Part shown: positions 40,501 to 52,042 of the stretch, in pieces
Layout of the letters: every line of letters begins with the position of its first letter
Position numbering within the stretch: position 1 is the first letter of the stretch
Source: Oenanthe sinensis
Taxonomy: Eukaryota > Streptophyta > Magnoliopsida > Apiales > Apiaceae
DNA: 64,000 bases
NCBI GenBank assembly: GCA_028671895.1
Contig: CM053810.1
Span: 61,629,501-61,693,500, forward strand
Reading direction: 5' to 3'
The notes under the pieces: model-generated
The model's input: only the letters and a program-made list of their open reading frames with translations
The model's database searches: none
What the model was told of the DNA's origin: nothing
Program-made: the position numbers and the translations under genes

Positions 40501-43245
40501 GGTTCTAACTTACAAATAGTCAGCAAAACCCTAAAATCATCTTCAGCATATGAATAAACTTTGATTAAGAAATTAAGGGATTTAAATGGTAAGATATTAA
40601 TAATCTTAGTTGTATCTGGTTCTGTTTTGCATCAATGTTAACAGAAAATGTTTTTTTGATGCAATGTTTTGCAGGAGTATATGTTGAACAAAAGAGATAC
40701 ACGTACCTTTATACAGATGAAGAAACCGACTCTGTTGTGCTAATGGAGTGAGTGCATGTTCGTTTTATAGGTCTAACAGTTATAATTTAAAGTGCATAGG
40801 TTTAATAATGTTGTGAGACTATCAATTTACTTCAATGTTTTGCAATTAGGCCTAATACATACGATCAAGTGGAAGTGCCTAAGGCACTGTTTGGTGGAGC
40901 TCTTGCATATTTAAAAGGTAATAAACCTAGTAAGATATTATATATATATATATATATACATATATTAATTATAATATGTTTTGAAGTAGTCCTTCCTCTT
41001 ATTCATGAACTATATGTTTACTTACCAGTGAATTGCGTTAAGAAAGACAGGATATAGCATAGATAGAATATAGTGAGATAGTTGTATTGTACATGCTGGT
41101 TAAGTAGAATATCTAGAACTAGTAAGCACACTTGTTATATCAATATCTAGGGGTGCCTAGCTAGATGGTATATTATACTGTAACACTTTTCTAAATAGAG
41201 AAGCAGTAGTCATCAGAAGTTGGGGTTTACAAACAGCACTCAGCACTAACCATAATCTGCAGCATCCAGTTAGTAAAGAAACACCGGATGAACTTAGCAA
41301 AAAAAACACTGGATGAGCTTGCAAGTGCTTTATGCGTGGATTTTGGTTCATTTTTGAAATTTATATACTGATCATTGTGCACACCAGACACCTACCAAAA
41401 ACCAAAAGGGTGATCGGGCTTCATGTACTTGCTTTTTTAATGTGTAGCCATTGCCGATATGTGTTTGGTTTTGGTTATTTGTATTAAACTCATATGCTCA
41501 GGTGCATATTGTAATTGCATTCCTCATTTCTTTTACCAAAAAACTCGGTACTAGTATAGTATAAAAGGTGAGAAACTACATCATTGCTAGTATAGGAAAT
41601 TGTGCATTAGATTATGTATGTATAAAAGAGGACAATATTCTTAACATTGTTTCACACTTTTATTTGGTTACTGGATCCTTTACATTTAAATAATAGTTGT
41701 GCTGGACCATCTTGTTTTAAGTAATGGGCATGTCCCTGTGCAATTGCAATCTCCTTGGTTGATAATATTACTGAAATATAGAATGTAAGTGTTTGACCCT
41801 GTTCTTTAATGTACATGTTTAAATTGCTGTTAGCATTGAGATATGCAATGCAACTTTCATATGATTGGTGCTTGCAATACATAGTTTATAAGTTACTTAT
41901 ACTATTATCTGGAATAAGTTTGTGTTAAAATTGCTGTTAGCTTGTTAGCATTGATATTTGCAACTTTCATATGTTTGTTTCTGGCAAATACAGAATTTAT
42001 AAGTTACTTTTTCATGGTAATTAGTCATCTTATTTTGTTGTGAATAGATGATATGTCCGTCACTGTTGAACTGTATGATGATAAACCAATGTCTGCGTCG
42101 GTTCCTCCACGGGTGACATGCACTGTTGTAGAAACACAAGCTCCGGTTAAGGGCATTGGAGCCACTCCTCAGTATGTATATTATTCTGGTGAACACGCAC
42201 ACACACACACACACACACACTAACAACTAGATAGACACCTTTAGCAGGCATTTTTAAAGATCTTTCAGTTCTTATAGAAGCCTAATAATGATTTTATATA
42301 ATATAACAAAATGTTAGTATCAACATTACTCTCTGATAGCTGAAGGTCATTCTTATCTCCTTGATGCTCATCTCATTTAAAATTTAATGCTCATCTCATT
42401 TAAGAACTGAAACTGGGTATTTTCATTGCTTTTCACTTTCTACAGTACAAAGAAGGCTTTGTTGGACAATGGCCTAACTATTCAGGTGAGTTGATGTGTC
42501 ATAAATAATTTTTACCTCCACAAAGCTACTGCCCTTTTCAATCTTCTTCCGGGTCCTTTTTTACTCTTATAAATAGTCATATCTTATTAGTATATTCTTT
42601 AGTCATGACCGAAAAGTTTTGACGTGTCATGAAACCAGCAAAAACATGAGGTCTCATGTCTAAATATCATGATATAGAATACTAACTCATGTCTAAGTAT
42701 CAAGATATAGAATACTAATATCTGAGGCAATTGCCAACTGTAGATCATATGAACTAAGACTTATAATCTACACAATACTAATTTCTCAACTAGAAAGGAC
42801 AAGCTCTGTCAAACCAATAATATAGTAGATGTAGCAACTACTACATCTATTCCCTTGACATCTTGGTTAATAGGTTGTGCCAGGGATGTTGTAAATGGAG
42901 ATATTTGTCTATGTTCTCATTTCTCCTTGCCACATTTTGTTTACCTAGGCCATCTCAAGTTATATTTTCTAGAACCATTTAAATTATACGATGTTCTGAT
43001 CTTATTATTTTCACACAATTTCTAGGTACCAGCTCACATATTAACTGGAGACCAGTTACTTATCGATACTGCAGATAATTCTTACATGAGCAGGTAAGTC
43101 TATCATCTTTAGATAAAACATTACCATTTCATGTCCTTGTTATTTTGTTTTTCTCCTCAATTTTATGAATCATTGTTTTTATGTATTTACCAAATTATCA
43201 GGAATTTTGCTAATTGTGATTTTTATTGCTCATCTCAGGGCATAA
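37519..43245 (+). CDS. Organelle-type elongation factor P, eleven exons
   Basis: Bacterial-type EF-P, which relieves ribosome stalling at proline stretches. Exons: 37519-37656, 37756-37786, 37910-37923, 38020-38070, 38497-38566, 40675-40747, 40850-40917, 42048-42171, 42446-42485, 43026-43093, 43239-43245; 684 nt, 227 aa. The Ser/Arg-rich N-terminus (about 1-40) looks like an organelle targeting sequence; mitochondrion seems more likely than plastid, but I cannot be sure. The KOW-like N domain follows, with the loop HRTPGKGG; its Lys72 is at the position of the residue modified in bacterial EF-P. The central and C-terminal OB domains include DQVEVPKALFGGALAYLK and GLTIQVPAHILTGDQLLIDT. Exon 3 is only 14 nt. 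The stop lies in a 7-nt coding part of the last exon. Confidence 0.92.
38832..39040. mobile_element. Stowaway MITE in EF-P intron 5
   Basis: 209-bp element with TA duplications (38830-38831, 39041-39042). Terminal inverted repeats CTCCCTCGGTCCCA and CTCCCTCTGTCCCA differ at one position. These are the canonical Stowaway ends. Confidence 0.92.
41815..42020. repeat. Degenerate tandem duplication, about 105-110 bp, in EF-P intron
   Basis: AAATTGCTGTTAGC, TGCAACTTTCATATG and TTTATAAGTTACTT occur twice in the same order, offset by about 105-110 bp, just before coding exon 8. Confidence 0.6.
42192..42220. repeat. (AC)n microsatellite
   Basis: ACAC run directly after EF-P exon 8. Confidence 0.85.
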
Positions 43246-43809
43246 AAGGAACGTGTGCCATATGAAGTCAGTTCTACATCCTAATGTTGACTAGTTTCCT
43301 GGAAAATCATGAATTTTAGACTATATAAATTGTTGGAGAGGGTCAGAATACTTGGGGAAACCGAATTGAAGTTTTGATTTTCTAAAATGAGGGGCTTACT
43401 GTTCAAAGCTTATTTGTACTGAGGGTTTTCCAAAATAAATTTTTTTAGATGATGTGGTTTGCGGGAGAGGAAAGGAGGACTTGTTCGACGAAGAGGGATT
43501 TTAATTTGCAAATTATGAGGTTGAATATTTAAATGCTTACATGTTAATAAAAACTTTAGAAAATTCAAGAATTTATTATATAATCTTTTTTTCGGGGGGG
43601 GGGGGGGGATTAGTTGTGGTTCTGTGGTAATTTTTTTTTGACAAAGTTCTGTGATAATGTTGTTTTAGTAGAAAACACATTAAAAATAAACATTCTTGCG
43701 TGTTTTTTTTGTTTGGTGTTTTATACTATTTCGGGCATTTTGGCTTTAAATTGTATCACGTAACACCTCTGGTTTTCATGTATAAGTGTATATATTGGTA
43801 TTGTAATTT

Positions 43810-44531
43810 GGGTCCTGGTCCTTGACGGACCGTTTGCCAGCCGTTCCATGAATCAATCAATGACTTAGATTTAAAAAAAGAAATTGACTCTGCTCGAATA
43901 TTTACCGCGAATAGAAGGGGTCTTTACTCCATGAAACCTAGATGATCATCTCATAGCTCATTTTTAGTGTATTTGTGTGAAGTGTGGTTTGGAAGAAGGG
44001 AGTCTTAAAGAGAAGTTTTATTATGTTGAATGTACACTGTGTTTGCAGAATGTGTGTTTCAAGATAAAAATAATTATGGAATCGGGATAAAAATAATAAT
44101 GGAATCGGTGTAGTCAACTAAGGCAGCAGCAGAGATAAGATTTTGAGTATGAAGCCTAACCCCCAAAACAACTCATATGAACCCTAAGCCAAGAATATAC
44201 TTTTACTTGTTGAACAACAATGCTGAGAATAGCTACTTGGTGGATAAAAAAGGTTTCAAATCTCTTTCTAATCCGCCGTCAATTGCCTAAAAAGAAAGAT
44301 ATGGGTTAACAACGGGGATGAAGAAAAAAGAAAAGGACATCAGTTCTAGTGGCTCCGCAATAATTCTTTGCGGAGTGATTAAGCTCTCTGCGAATATTTA
44401 TCGAGGAGAGCCTTCTATCCGTGGTAAATTTTTTAGGAGAGCCAATTTTTTTTAAATCCGAACCATTGATTGATTCATCGAACGGCTGACAAACGGTTGG
44501 TTGGTTAAACGGTCCCTGACAATCAGGACCC
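43810..44531. mobile_element. Mutator-like non-autonomous element with 9-bp target duplication
   Basis: 722-bp element bounded by identical TTGTAATTT duplications (43801-43809, 44532-44540). Its long terminal inverted repeats, over 100 bp, begin GGGTCCTG. They share GGACCGTTT, CAGCCGTTC, ATGAATCAATCAATG and GATTTAAAAAAA in both arms; the right arm has about 13 extra bases. A 9-bp duplication with long TIRs is diagnostic of MULEs. No transposase is encoded. Confidence 0.92.
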
Positions 44532-45320
44532 TTGTAATTTTCAAAATAATATTATTGCATAAATTTTTTTCTTCACAACTTTATTGTTTTGAATCATTTA
44601 TGTGTGAGTATATATATGATGAGACTTCTATATATGATATTATTTCTATTCAATATAAATATATGATTTCAGTTTAACTTAGCATCATTCTAAATCGCTT
44701 AAATCATATTTTTTTAAAATATTTTTTTATTTTAAATATCAAAATTAAAAGATATTATTTTTATGTTCGGAATTTTAGAAAAAAAAATTAAGGGTAAAAT
44801 TTATATGCATAAATAGTATATAACGTGCCAGTTATTTTTGCATATAGATTTGCGAATAGTGTATTCTATTTGTTAGCAGGGCTGTGATTTCTATGTCAGG
44901 TCTCTAGTAGTGGTTATATACTGCTCTGGATTTCATTGATTGTATCATTGCTCCTGAGAAGTTTTAATGCAACTACGTTAATTTCAAAAAAAACACGCAA
45001 AGGTTAAGCCCTCAAAGCGTACCCATGAAAAAGTGAGCCTTTGGTAGTGAGTTGTACCTAATTTTAACATTGCATGCTTGTTGTACGTGCTCGGGCTTTA
45101 AACCTTGTAGCTGGTGTGGGAGAATGGTAAAGCAAATAAAGCTTAGCTTTATTTCCTTTTGAGAGAAGTGAAATAATATTCTACGGAGTATAATTCTATA
45201 AGAAAATGTTAAATGAATGATACTTATATTTCTGTCCGTACAAGTATTCAAGTCCCAGCTACAATTTCTTTAATATGGGCGGACTGAACTTATAATTGTG
45301 GAATTTAGCTATGAATGTTT

Positions 45321-45424
45321 TTACCTCCCGCCGTGTTTTTCCCCGAAATATTATTTTTCTCGTAATCTCTGGTTAAAATCACCTTGTATGAGAAAATGTG
45401 GTGAAAAAACATAGCGGAAGGTAA
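45321..45424. mobile_element. Small foldback (MITE-like) sequence
   Basis: The ends TTACCTCCCGCCGTGTTTTT and the complement of the right end (TTACCTTCCGCTATGTTTTT) match at 17 of 20 positions, enclosing about 60 bp. GTTT flanks both sides, but this is short for a target duplication. Confidence 0.5.
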
Positions 45425-46807
45425 GTTTCCGCTTCTAATTTATTCCTTTTATTAGTAGTAATTTTGTGAAGATAAGGGGAAGTTGAGTTGCCACGAAGTT
45501 CAGTCTGTTGTGCAACAGAAAAAAATACTTGATACTTTCAATATCAATAACACTGAATCTTGAAATGCAATACGTATATGCAACCAAAAAGTAAAGACGG
45601 GTGGGTCCTCCTAAATTTAAAATCTCACTTGGCTTTAAGACCACTGGTCTTTGCTTCTTGAAACATTCAAGAATCAAATCAATCCACAACAGAAAAAGAA
45701 GCAAAAAAAAGCCAAAGCGAAAGGGGAGTTAAAGAAGCAGCAGTGTAGAAGATTTGCTTTCCACTTGGATTAAAATTATAAATTAACTTGCAACTGTAAT
45801 ATTTCTAACACTGGATAATTGTAACATTTGCATCATCACTTTCAACTTTCAAATACTAAACTTTTGGTCCTTTTGTTATTTGCATCTTTAGTATGTGTAT
45901 CATGCTTATATGCTAATACACCCCTCAAAGTTATTAAGTTTTAGAAAAGATGGTTATAACAGGTAAAATATGTGATGGCTATAAGTAAAATTCAAAGGAA
46001 AAACTAAAGTTCCTTTAACTCAGGGAATTGCTTTACCACAAATGCACTCCATGAAAATAAAAAGGTAATCAAGTAATAATCATAAAGCAAACAATACAAA
46101 GTCGCTCTTTTTTTTTACAGTATCTGCATGCATGCATAATATGCTTGTATTAAGACTAGTGCATTCCTCCAGCATCGATCTACTCCTTTCTGATTTTTCT
46201 TTTTCATGCAAAAGCTCCCGAACATCTGATTTCTCCGAATTTAAAATACTGATGGGATTCTTCAAAAGTAGTCTTTCTTAATGTTCGTGCATTTTCTTTC
46301 CACAAAGAAGGTTCGACAGAATCTGATTCCTCCTGGTAACTAAATTATCTGGCTTCTTCAATCGATGCCCTCCTGCATAACTCACAGAATGATTTGAAAA
46401 TGTATGTAAGCAATATGATCAACCTCTTTGAGACCTCAGACTGTCTTTTTTCCTAACCGTAATGTTTTACTCCTGAAAGCAGATAATCTTCACCAGCGAG
46501 GCAAACCGCATGCAGAGGAGATCGATAACCCGAAACCATAATTAAAGTAAAATATGTAAAATTTGAATAAAAACTTCTCTCATATTTGATGTTCTTTTCC
46601 TAAAAGCATTATCCACCGTAACAAAAAAGAAAAAGATTAAAAAATCTAATGGTGGAGGACTAGAGGTAATCCCATATTCATTTACAAAATGAGGGCACAA
46701 CAATTTTTACTCCAAGCTTTCTAAACTGATACGAAGCTTTTCTTTCCTTCAAACTTCAATGTTGGTTAACTTCTACAAGTTTTAAAGTTTCTTGAGACTT
46801 GAGAGGC

Positions 46808-47537
46808 TCATGTTCGAACAGGCGGCCGAGTAGACTTCCCTGCTCTTCTGAAGAACAAAATATAGCACATGGTATATGTGAGAAAGAGAGAAGAGATTGA
46901 GGGACTCAGAGCAGTAGATTACTGTAGAACAAAGTTTTACATGCCAATTTACATAAGCATCGTAATATGGAATCAATTTTTTACTTAAATCCGTAAGAAT
47001 TTTTTTATATACAAGGAAAAATGAATTTAATACACTCAAAGAACCTAGCTACAAGTAGTCCAACTTTCTTTCCTCTCTTTTTAGAAACTAAAGAAGGGAT
47101 CATCATCACAAAAGCATCATGGTACTGAGAATATCATATATAAGTATATAAGATGTGTTCATCCTAATGATACTCTTCTTCTCTTAGTAACATGAGTTTG
47201 AAGGACCGTGCCTGACTAATGGCGCGGATGTCTGAAATTTCTGCAATTTAACACTACAAAAAAAATAAAATAGAAGGCATCGAGTGATGTACCTGTTGTG
47301 GATAGGATCAGAGCCATTAGGCACTCTTCTCTTACTAACATAATGTAATTGGGAAGCACCATGACCAGCAATATTCCTCTGTTTTCCTATGAGCCCGAAA
47401 CTTTGACTTGATGGAACAGTTACGGAGGCCAATCTTCTTGGCTGATTGTTTATCATCCCAAAACACAGTAAACAGAGAAGCCCAATTACGAAAACAGCTC
47501 CCAACAAACCCCTCGATATTCTTCGGCTTCCAACCAT
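46808..47537 (-). CDS. CLE peptide precursor, CLE25-like, two exons
   Basis: Precursor of a secreted CLAVATA3/ESR-type signalling peptide, perceived by leucine-rich-repeat receptor kinases. Exons 47537-47293 and 46847-46808; 285 nt, 94 aa. A hydrophobic N-terminal signal segment spans about 10-29. A variable region follows, then the CLE dodecapeptide RRVPNGSDPIHN at residues 70-81 and a short tail RRAGKSTRPPVRT. The motif, the intron just after it and the basic Pro-rich tail match what I recall of Arabidopsis CLE25 (motif RKVPNGPDPIHN), which acts in phloem development and as a mobile dehydration signal. Position 7 of the peptide is Ser where most CLEs have Pro, so it lacks the usual hydroxyproline/arabinosylation site there. 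Confidence 0.88.
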
Positions 47538-50158
47538 GACTAACTCTCCCTGTTCTACCCCTTTATATATTCAGTGTAACACAAACTTGTGGGCCATGAA
47601 AACGAGATATACGAATAATGATAAGGCGAAAACAATCATGAGGGTGACCATAAATATGCATCAACTCCAGATATAAGCATAACAAAAGAATCAGCTTTAG
47701 TAAAGGATATGTTGAATGAAATTAGCTGAGGAATTTTATTCCTAAGAGGAACAACTAAAATCAAGATATTGTTGAGTGAGTCTGAGAATGACTGATAAAG
47801 ATTGCCTAATAAAGTTTCTTATACCTTGCTGCTTTAGATTGATATGGGGCCCACTTAGAACCCAACCTTTGCTTTGGTGAGCACATTTTCATGCAGCCGT
47901 TCAAAGGGGACCTCACTATCACTTCCTGTTGCTTACTACATACCCAAAACTTGAAAAAAGGCATTGATTTATGTGCCAAATGTAGATATTATAATGAAGA
48001 CAAGTCACCTAATTTTCTGCAGATGCATTTCCCATTTGCCCTACCATAATAAGGGTTTAATTTGTAAGAGAATTTTGTATTACATTCCATAGTATACACT
48101 CATGAAAATATTACATGAATTAACATCGAAAAATATAATTTAATAACACAAGGGCATCACCTAGCACAACAAAAGATGAAAGGGATGTTGCAGGATAGTG
48201 TGAAAAGCAGGACCCCGGCAATCCAGGCAATTATGTGGTATTATTGCCTAAAATCAGCTCGTCCTAACCTCTAGCTAGCTTGGTTTATTTACTGATTCCC
48301 ACTCAATGACATATTTAACACTCATGTTTTTTAAACTATGAAATCACTGTTTATCAAGAAGTTACTGTACACTCTTTCGCGATTTCTATAGTTTTTTTAA
48401 CTATACGAGGAGGGAGACGTACTATCCTGAATTATATAGAAAAATGATCGATATAATACATTTAAAGAAAAAAATTTGATCAAAATACTAAATGGATCAC
48501 ATACTGCGATTAATTGCGCATGGGAGTACACATACAAAGATTGGTATCAGTTGATGCACACATGAGTTATTCCCGAGTTCATGAGAAATCAAATATTGAA
48601 ACACATATGGTATAAGGTGTTGCGCATCTTACAAATGTTTACAAGGATGGTGTTATATCTCTCGCAAGTCGCAAATGTATATACCATGATATGATGTGTA
48701 ACACATCGTGCATTGCGCGTTCTAATTTCCTTTGGTAGGCGATACATATTTTTCATGTGCAAGTCCGTTGTGTTACTTTGATCTAATATTTGAACTCTGA
48801 GCTGTTTTTTTAGTAATAGTATTTTGTGCTGGTGGCAGAGTCGCACAAGCTAACAGAGCAACCCCCTCTACTTTCACTTCAGGTTGGAGGAGCGAAAAGA
48901 TGAATATGCAAGGGGTAAAACAAACAATACCAATAACACAGACAAAATTTATAAAACAACAGGTGGGACTTGATATTCTTTCAAGGAGATCACAGTTTAT
49001 TGAAAGTGACACTCTCTTATTGACAAGCCAAAAATCATCCCTCATTTGGCATATTCTGTTCCTTTACAGATATCAAATAAGGTATTGTATAGACTATAGA
49101 TAGGGCACTGTATAGAATTTTGATAACTTGGCATGAGAAAAGAATATTGGACAAGGAAAAGGAAACTACATGTACACAGTTTGGAATTTTTTTTGTACCA
49201 TATTATTTTGACCAACAACCCACCACAGCCCATAAAAACTAACAATTTTTAATATAAATTAGTTGACTAAAAGCTAGCAAATTTTAATATATATTAGTTG
49301 ATTTGTTCTTATAAAGGGTCCAAACACACTTTATTTATTCGATGTGTGTGGGATGTTAAATGTATTTCGAAAGTGATTGTCGAACACCGACTCCTGGTGA
49401 TCACCCCTTCAAATTCAAAATAAACTTCCTAACAAGACATTTGACATGGAGTAAGATTCAAATATCCTAGTCCACTTAAATCCCATGCATAAAAATAAAG
49501 CAGAGAGGTATCTGCAATACTGTCTAATAATACACAGAGTGAAAGCATTAAAATCATTGAATGTGTATATCAAGTGTTCAAAGTATCAGTTAGGTGGTCC
49601 ATTAATATCCATTCAAACAAACTTCTCACTTCTTTTTGGTCTTTAAACTTTGTTAATGTTCCCCTTAATTTGAACCAGTACCCACCATAAATCAGGTTTA
49701 CGGGATCACTTTATATGTGTGATAATGCTATATGATAAAATCAAGTACCCCTGGTCTTCAATTAAATAAGTAAATACCATTTCAGTCTTGCACGCAGATG
49801 TGTTGTATTTTGTCGGGAATAAAACATCGTATTTTATGGGAAATACGACATCTTAAAATTTTCAAAAGTATCAATCGAGATGGTCCAGGCCAAGGGATCG
49901 AATCAGGTAATAAGTAGGTGAGGTGAATAACGAATATACATTGAGGTATTAAGGCCCCAGGTTAGAATGTATTGTCTCACAAACCAACCTACAGAATTAC
50001 TACTAGCATTAAAGCATGTGCCTTTTGTGCTCTAGGCTTTCAGCCAGATTAAATGGGCAATACATGAGTACATAAAATGGAGGTATGATTAAGCACACAC
50101 TGGACTGGAACCTCTTTCAAAAGCATCATTCCATAGATTTATCATCTTATTAGTTTTC
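47538..50158. other. Intergenic spacer upstream of the CLE gene
   Basis: No convincing gene. It contains the CLE25-like promoter. A stretch near 49200-49350 (CAACCCACCACA ... CTTATAAAG ... GTGGGATGTTA) shares motifs with DNA at about 21480-21605 in this window, suggesting fragments of one dispersed repeat family. Confidence 0.5.
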
Positions 50159-50368
50159 ATGGTTGTTGATGGAGAAATCTGGTAATCAACAAAGATCGAG
50201 GTTCTTTGCCGGAAAAAGATCTGACGAGACTGAGATACGGCGGAGCGTGGTGGTTTGTATGAGATTGGGGGCTGAGATCGCTAGGTTTCAGAATAACTAG
50301 AGCTTCGTCTTCTCTGGCGGCTGCGAGCTCTAATCATTCCGACCCCCAACAATGTGCCTATGTACCTC

Positions 50369-50376
50369 TATTTATA
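50369..50376 (-). promoter_or_regulatory. Putative LTR TATA box
   Basis: TATAAATA on the minus strand, about 205 bp from the R-U5 end of the solo LTR. Supports minus-strand orientation. Confidence 0.55.
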
Positions 50377-50989
50377 GGCAAAATAGAGGATCAAGCCCAC
50401 GTAGTTCTTGGCAAAGCAGAGGCCCGTTAGGAAACCCGAGTTTCCTTCTTCGAATCGAATGTAGAAAAGGCAAGTGGAACCTTCCTGGAAGAGGACTTTA
50501 CATTCGGGCTTGTTCGGATAGGTCAAAGCCCAGTATAAGGTCCAAGGACTTCATGGATCCGACATTGACCCAGAAACCGTGGGCTCTAACCGGTCCACTA
50601 CAGCTATTTCCAAGGATACCTTGACTGGAGACCAACACTAGATCCACCACAAATCGTAGGTCACGTCCTAAGCCCCCAAACGAGGGCAACCCGCCTGAGT
50701 ACAGAGAAAGGATCTTCCAAGATAAGGCCAAATATGCCTCCATAACTCCCCTACGAGGGCAACCCAAGGAATGTGGAGCTATGTCCTTTGATTATTATTA
50801 CAAGTAAGTGGATGCAGGGAGACATGCCGACTTTCCCAGCAACGGACGGAGGAGGGCGCGCCCTCTACCATCAAGAACCAAGGCGCGCCTCCTTATTGAA
50901 CCACTTCTAAATTAAAGAGCATTCCATAAGCTTCGCGTGGACTGTAAGATCATCCAATTCTGACTTCTAGAACTTGAGATATGACACAA

Positions 50990-51475
50990 ACAGTGTCTGC
51001 AGTGCAAGATCAGGGCGCGCCCTCTTCCTCAGGGAGAGCCCTCTTCAGGGGGAGCCCTCATCCTCTTCTTCCTCACTAGGGCGAGCCAACTTCAGGGAGA
51101 GTCTTCGTCTCCCTCTTCCTCAAGATGAGCCAACTTATTCAGGGAGAGTCGTCGTCGTCATCTCCCTCTTCCTCATCTTCATACCAGGGTGTGCCCTCTT
51201 CCTAACTAGGGAGAGCCTACCTCAGGGAGAGTCATCGTCGTCATCTCCCTCTTCCTCATCTTCATACCAGGGCGCGCCCTCTTCCTAACTAGGGAGAGCC
51301 TACTTCAGGGAGAGTCATCGTCGTCATCTCCCTCTTCCTCATCTTCATACCAGGGCGCGCCCTCTTCTTAAGGGAGAGCCCCCATCTCCCTCTTCCTAAC
51401 TAGGGAGAGCCTTTTTCAGGGAGAGGAATCGTCGTCATCTCCCTCTTCCTCATCTTCATACCAGGGAGGTCGATT
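50990..51475. repeat. Minisatellite with 83-bp unit inside the solo LTR
   Basis: The block ATACCAGGG...CTAGGGAGAGCC...GTCGTCATCTCCCTCTTCC recurs at 51181, 51264 and 51347 (exactly 83 bp apart) and at 51458 (111 bp, with an inserted 28 bp). Shorter degenerate copies extend left to about 50990. Confidence 0.9.
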
Positions 51476-51778
51476 CCAGGAGAAGCCCGATATCAGGAGG
51501 AAACTCAACTTCAGGCAAAATATGGGCATAACAATGGTCATATATCAGAGTCCAATAAAATTTGAAGGAATCCTACTTGTAACACATATTGCCAGAATGC
51601 TGCTACAAAGATCAAACTGATAGTTTATTATAATTCTACAAATATCATAAATAGTCTGCATGTGCAACAACATTTTTACGAAATTTTTATCCCATATATG
51701 ATCCTCTTATTGCATGAATCCATCAGAATTATAAACGAACATAAAGGGAAAAAAACTAAAAATTATGAAATGTTGCCT

Positions 51779-52042
51779 CTACGATCCAGGTGATCCACAA
51801 CACGGACGTAGAAATGCAAGGCAATAACAGCTCTGCTCGACCTTGCGCATTCCTGAGGGATCAGAACATTGTCTATTCACTATAGGCTCTGCATTTCCAA
51901 GTTCCCTGCCAAATCTAGTTTCTTGAACTATTTTCGGATTTTGCGACTCGCTGGATCTTAACGTTAAACAATTGTCCTCCCAAATTCGGCCAGAAGACCC
52001 CTGTCGCCGGAACGAAGTTGATGATCGCTGCAATGTTGTCAT
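51779..52042 (-). CDS. Small MASS-like (At1g80180-like) plant protein
   Basis: An 87-aa intronless ORF. Its N-terminus, LQRSSTSFRRQGSSGRIWED, closely resembles the start of the plant-specific family that includes Arabidopsis At1g80180/At1g15400, described as MAPK substrates in the stomatal lineage (MASS). The C-terminal part is Cys-rich (SCYCLAFLRPCCGSPGS), which also recalls the CGxC end of that family. The middle is divergent and short. The solo LTR inserted about 240 bp past its stop. Function is inferred only from the N-terminal motif. Confidence 0.65.
   Translation of the reverse strand: MTTLQRSSTSFRRQGSSGRIWEDNCLTLRSSESQNPKIVQETRFGRELGNAEPIVNRQCSDPSGMRKVEQSCYCLAFLRPCCGSPGS

Larger units (their letters stand above)
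43246..46807. other. Intergenic region between EF-P and the CLE gene
   Basis: Non-coding 3' flanks of two convergent genes. Contains a run of 15 G (43594-43608), a Mutator-type element (43810-44531) and a small foldback sequence (45321-45424). No gene seen. Confidence 0.6.
50164..51533 (-). mobile_element. Solo LTR of a retrotransposon, 1370 bp, minus orientation
   Basis: The sequence begins TGTTGATGG and ends GGGCATAACA, the TG...CA ends of an LTR, and is flanked by the 5-bp duplication ATGGT (50159-50163, 51534-51538). No internal retrotransposon genes or second LTR are present, so it is a solo LTR left by recombination. A minus-strand TATAAATA places U3 to the right and R-U5 to the left. 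The LTR is much richer in GC than its surroundings, holds several GGCGCGCC palindromes, and contains an 83-bp minisatellite in U3. Confidence 0.9.

Noticed and set aside
47561..47570. TATATAAAG on the minus strand as the CLE gene's TATA box
   Set aside because: It is only about 24 bp upstream of the ATG at 47537, which would put the transcription start at or inside the coding region. A more distal promoter is likelier.
48773..49045. 90-residue minus-strand ORF with a hydrophobic stretch
   Set aside because: No family resemblance, begins and ends arbitrarily, and no splice or start context supports it.
50974..51288. Plus-strand ORF rich in Ser and Arg
   Set aside because: It is produced by the 83-bp minisatellite in the solo LTR, not by a gene.
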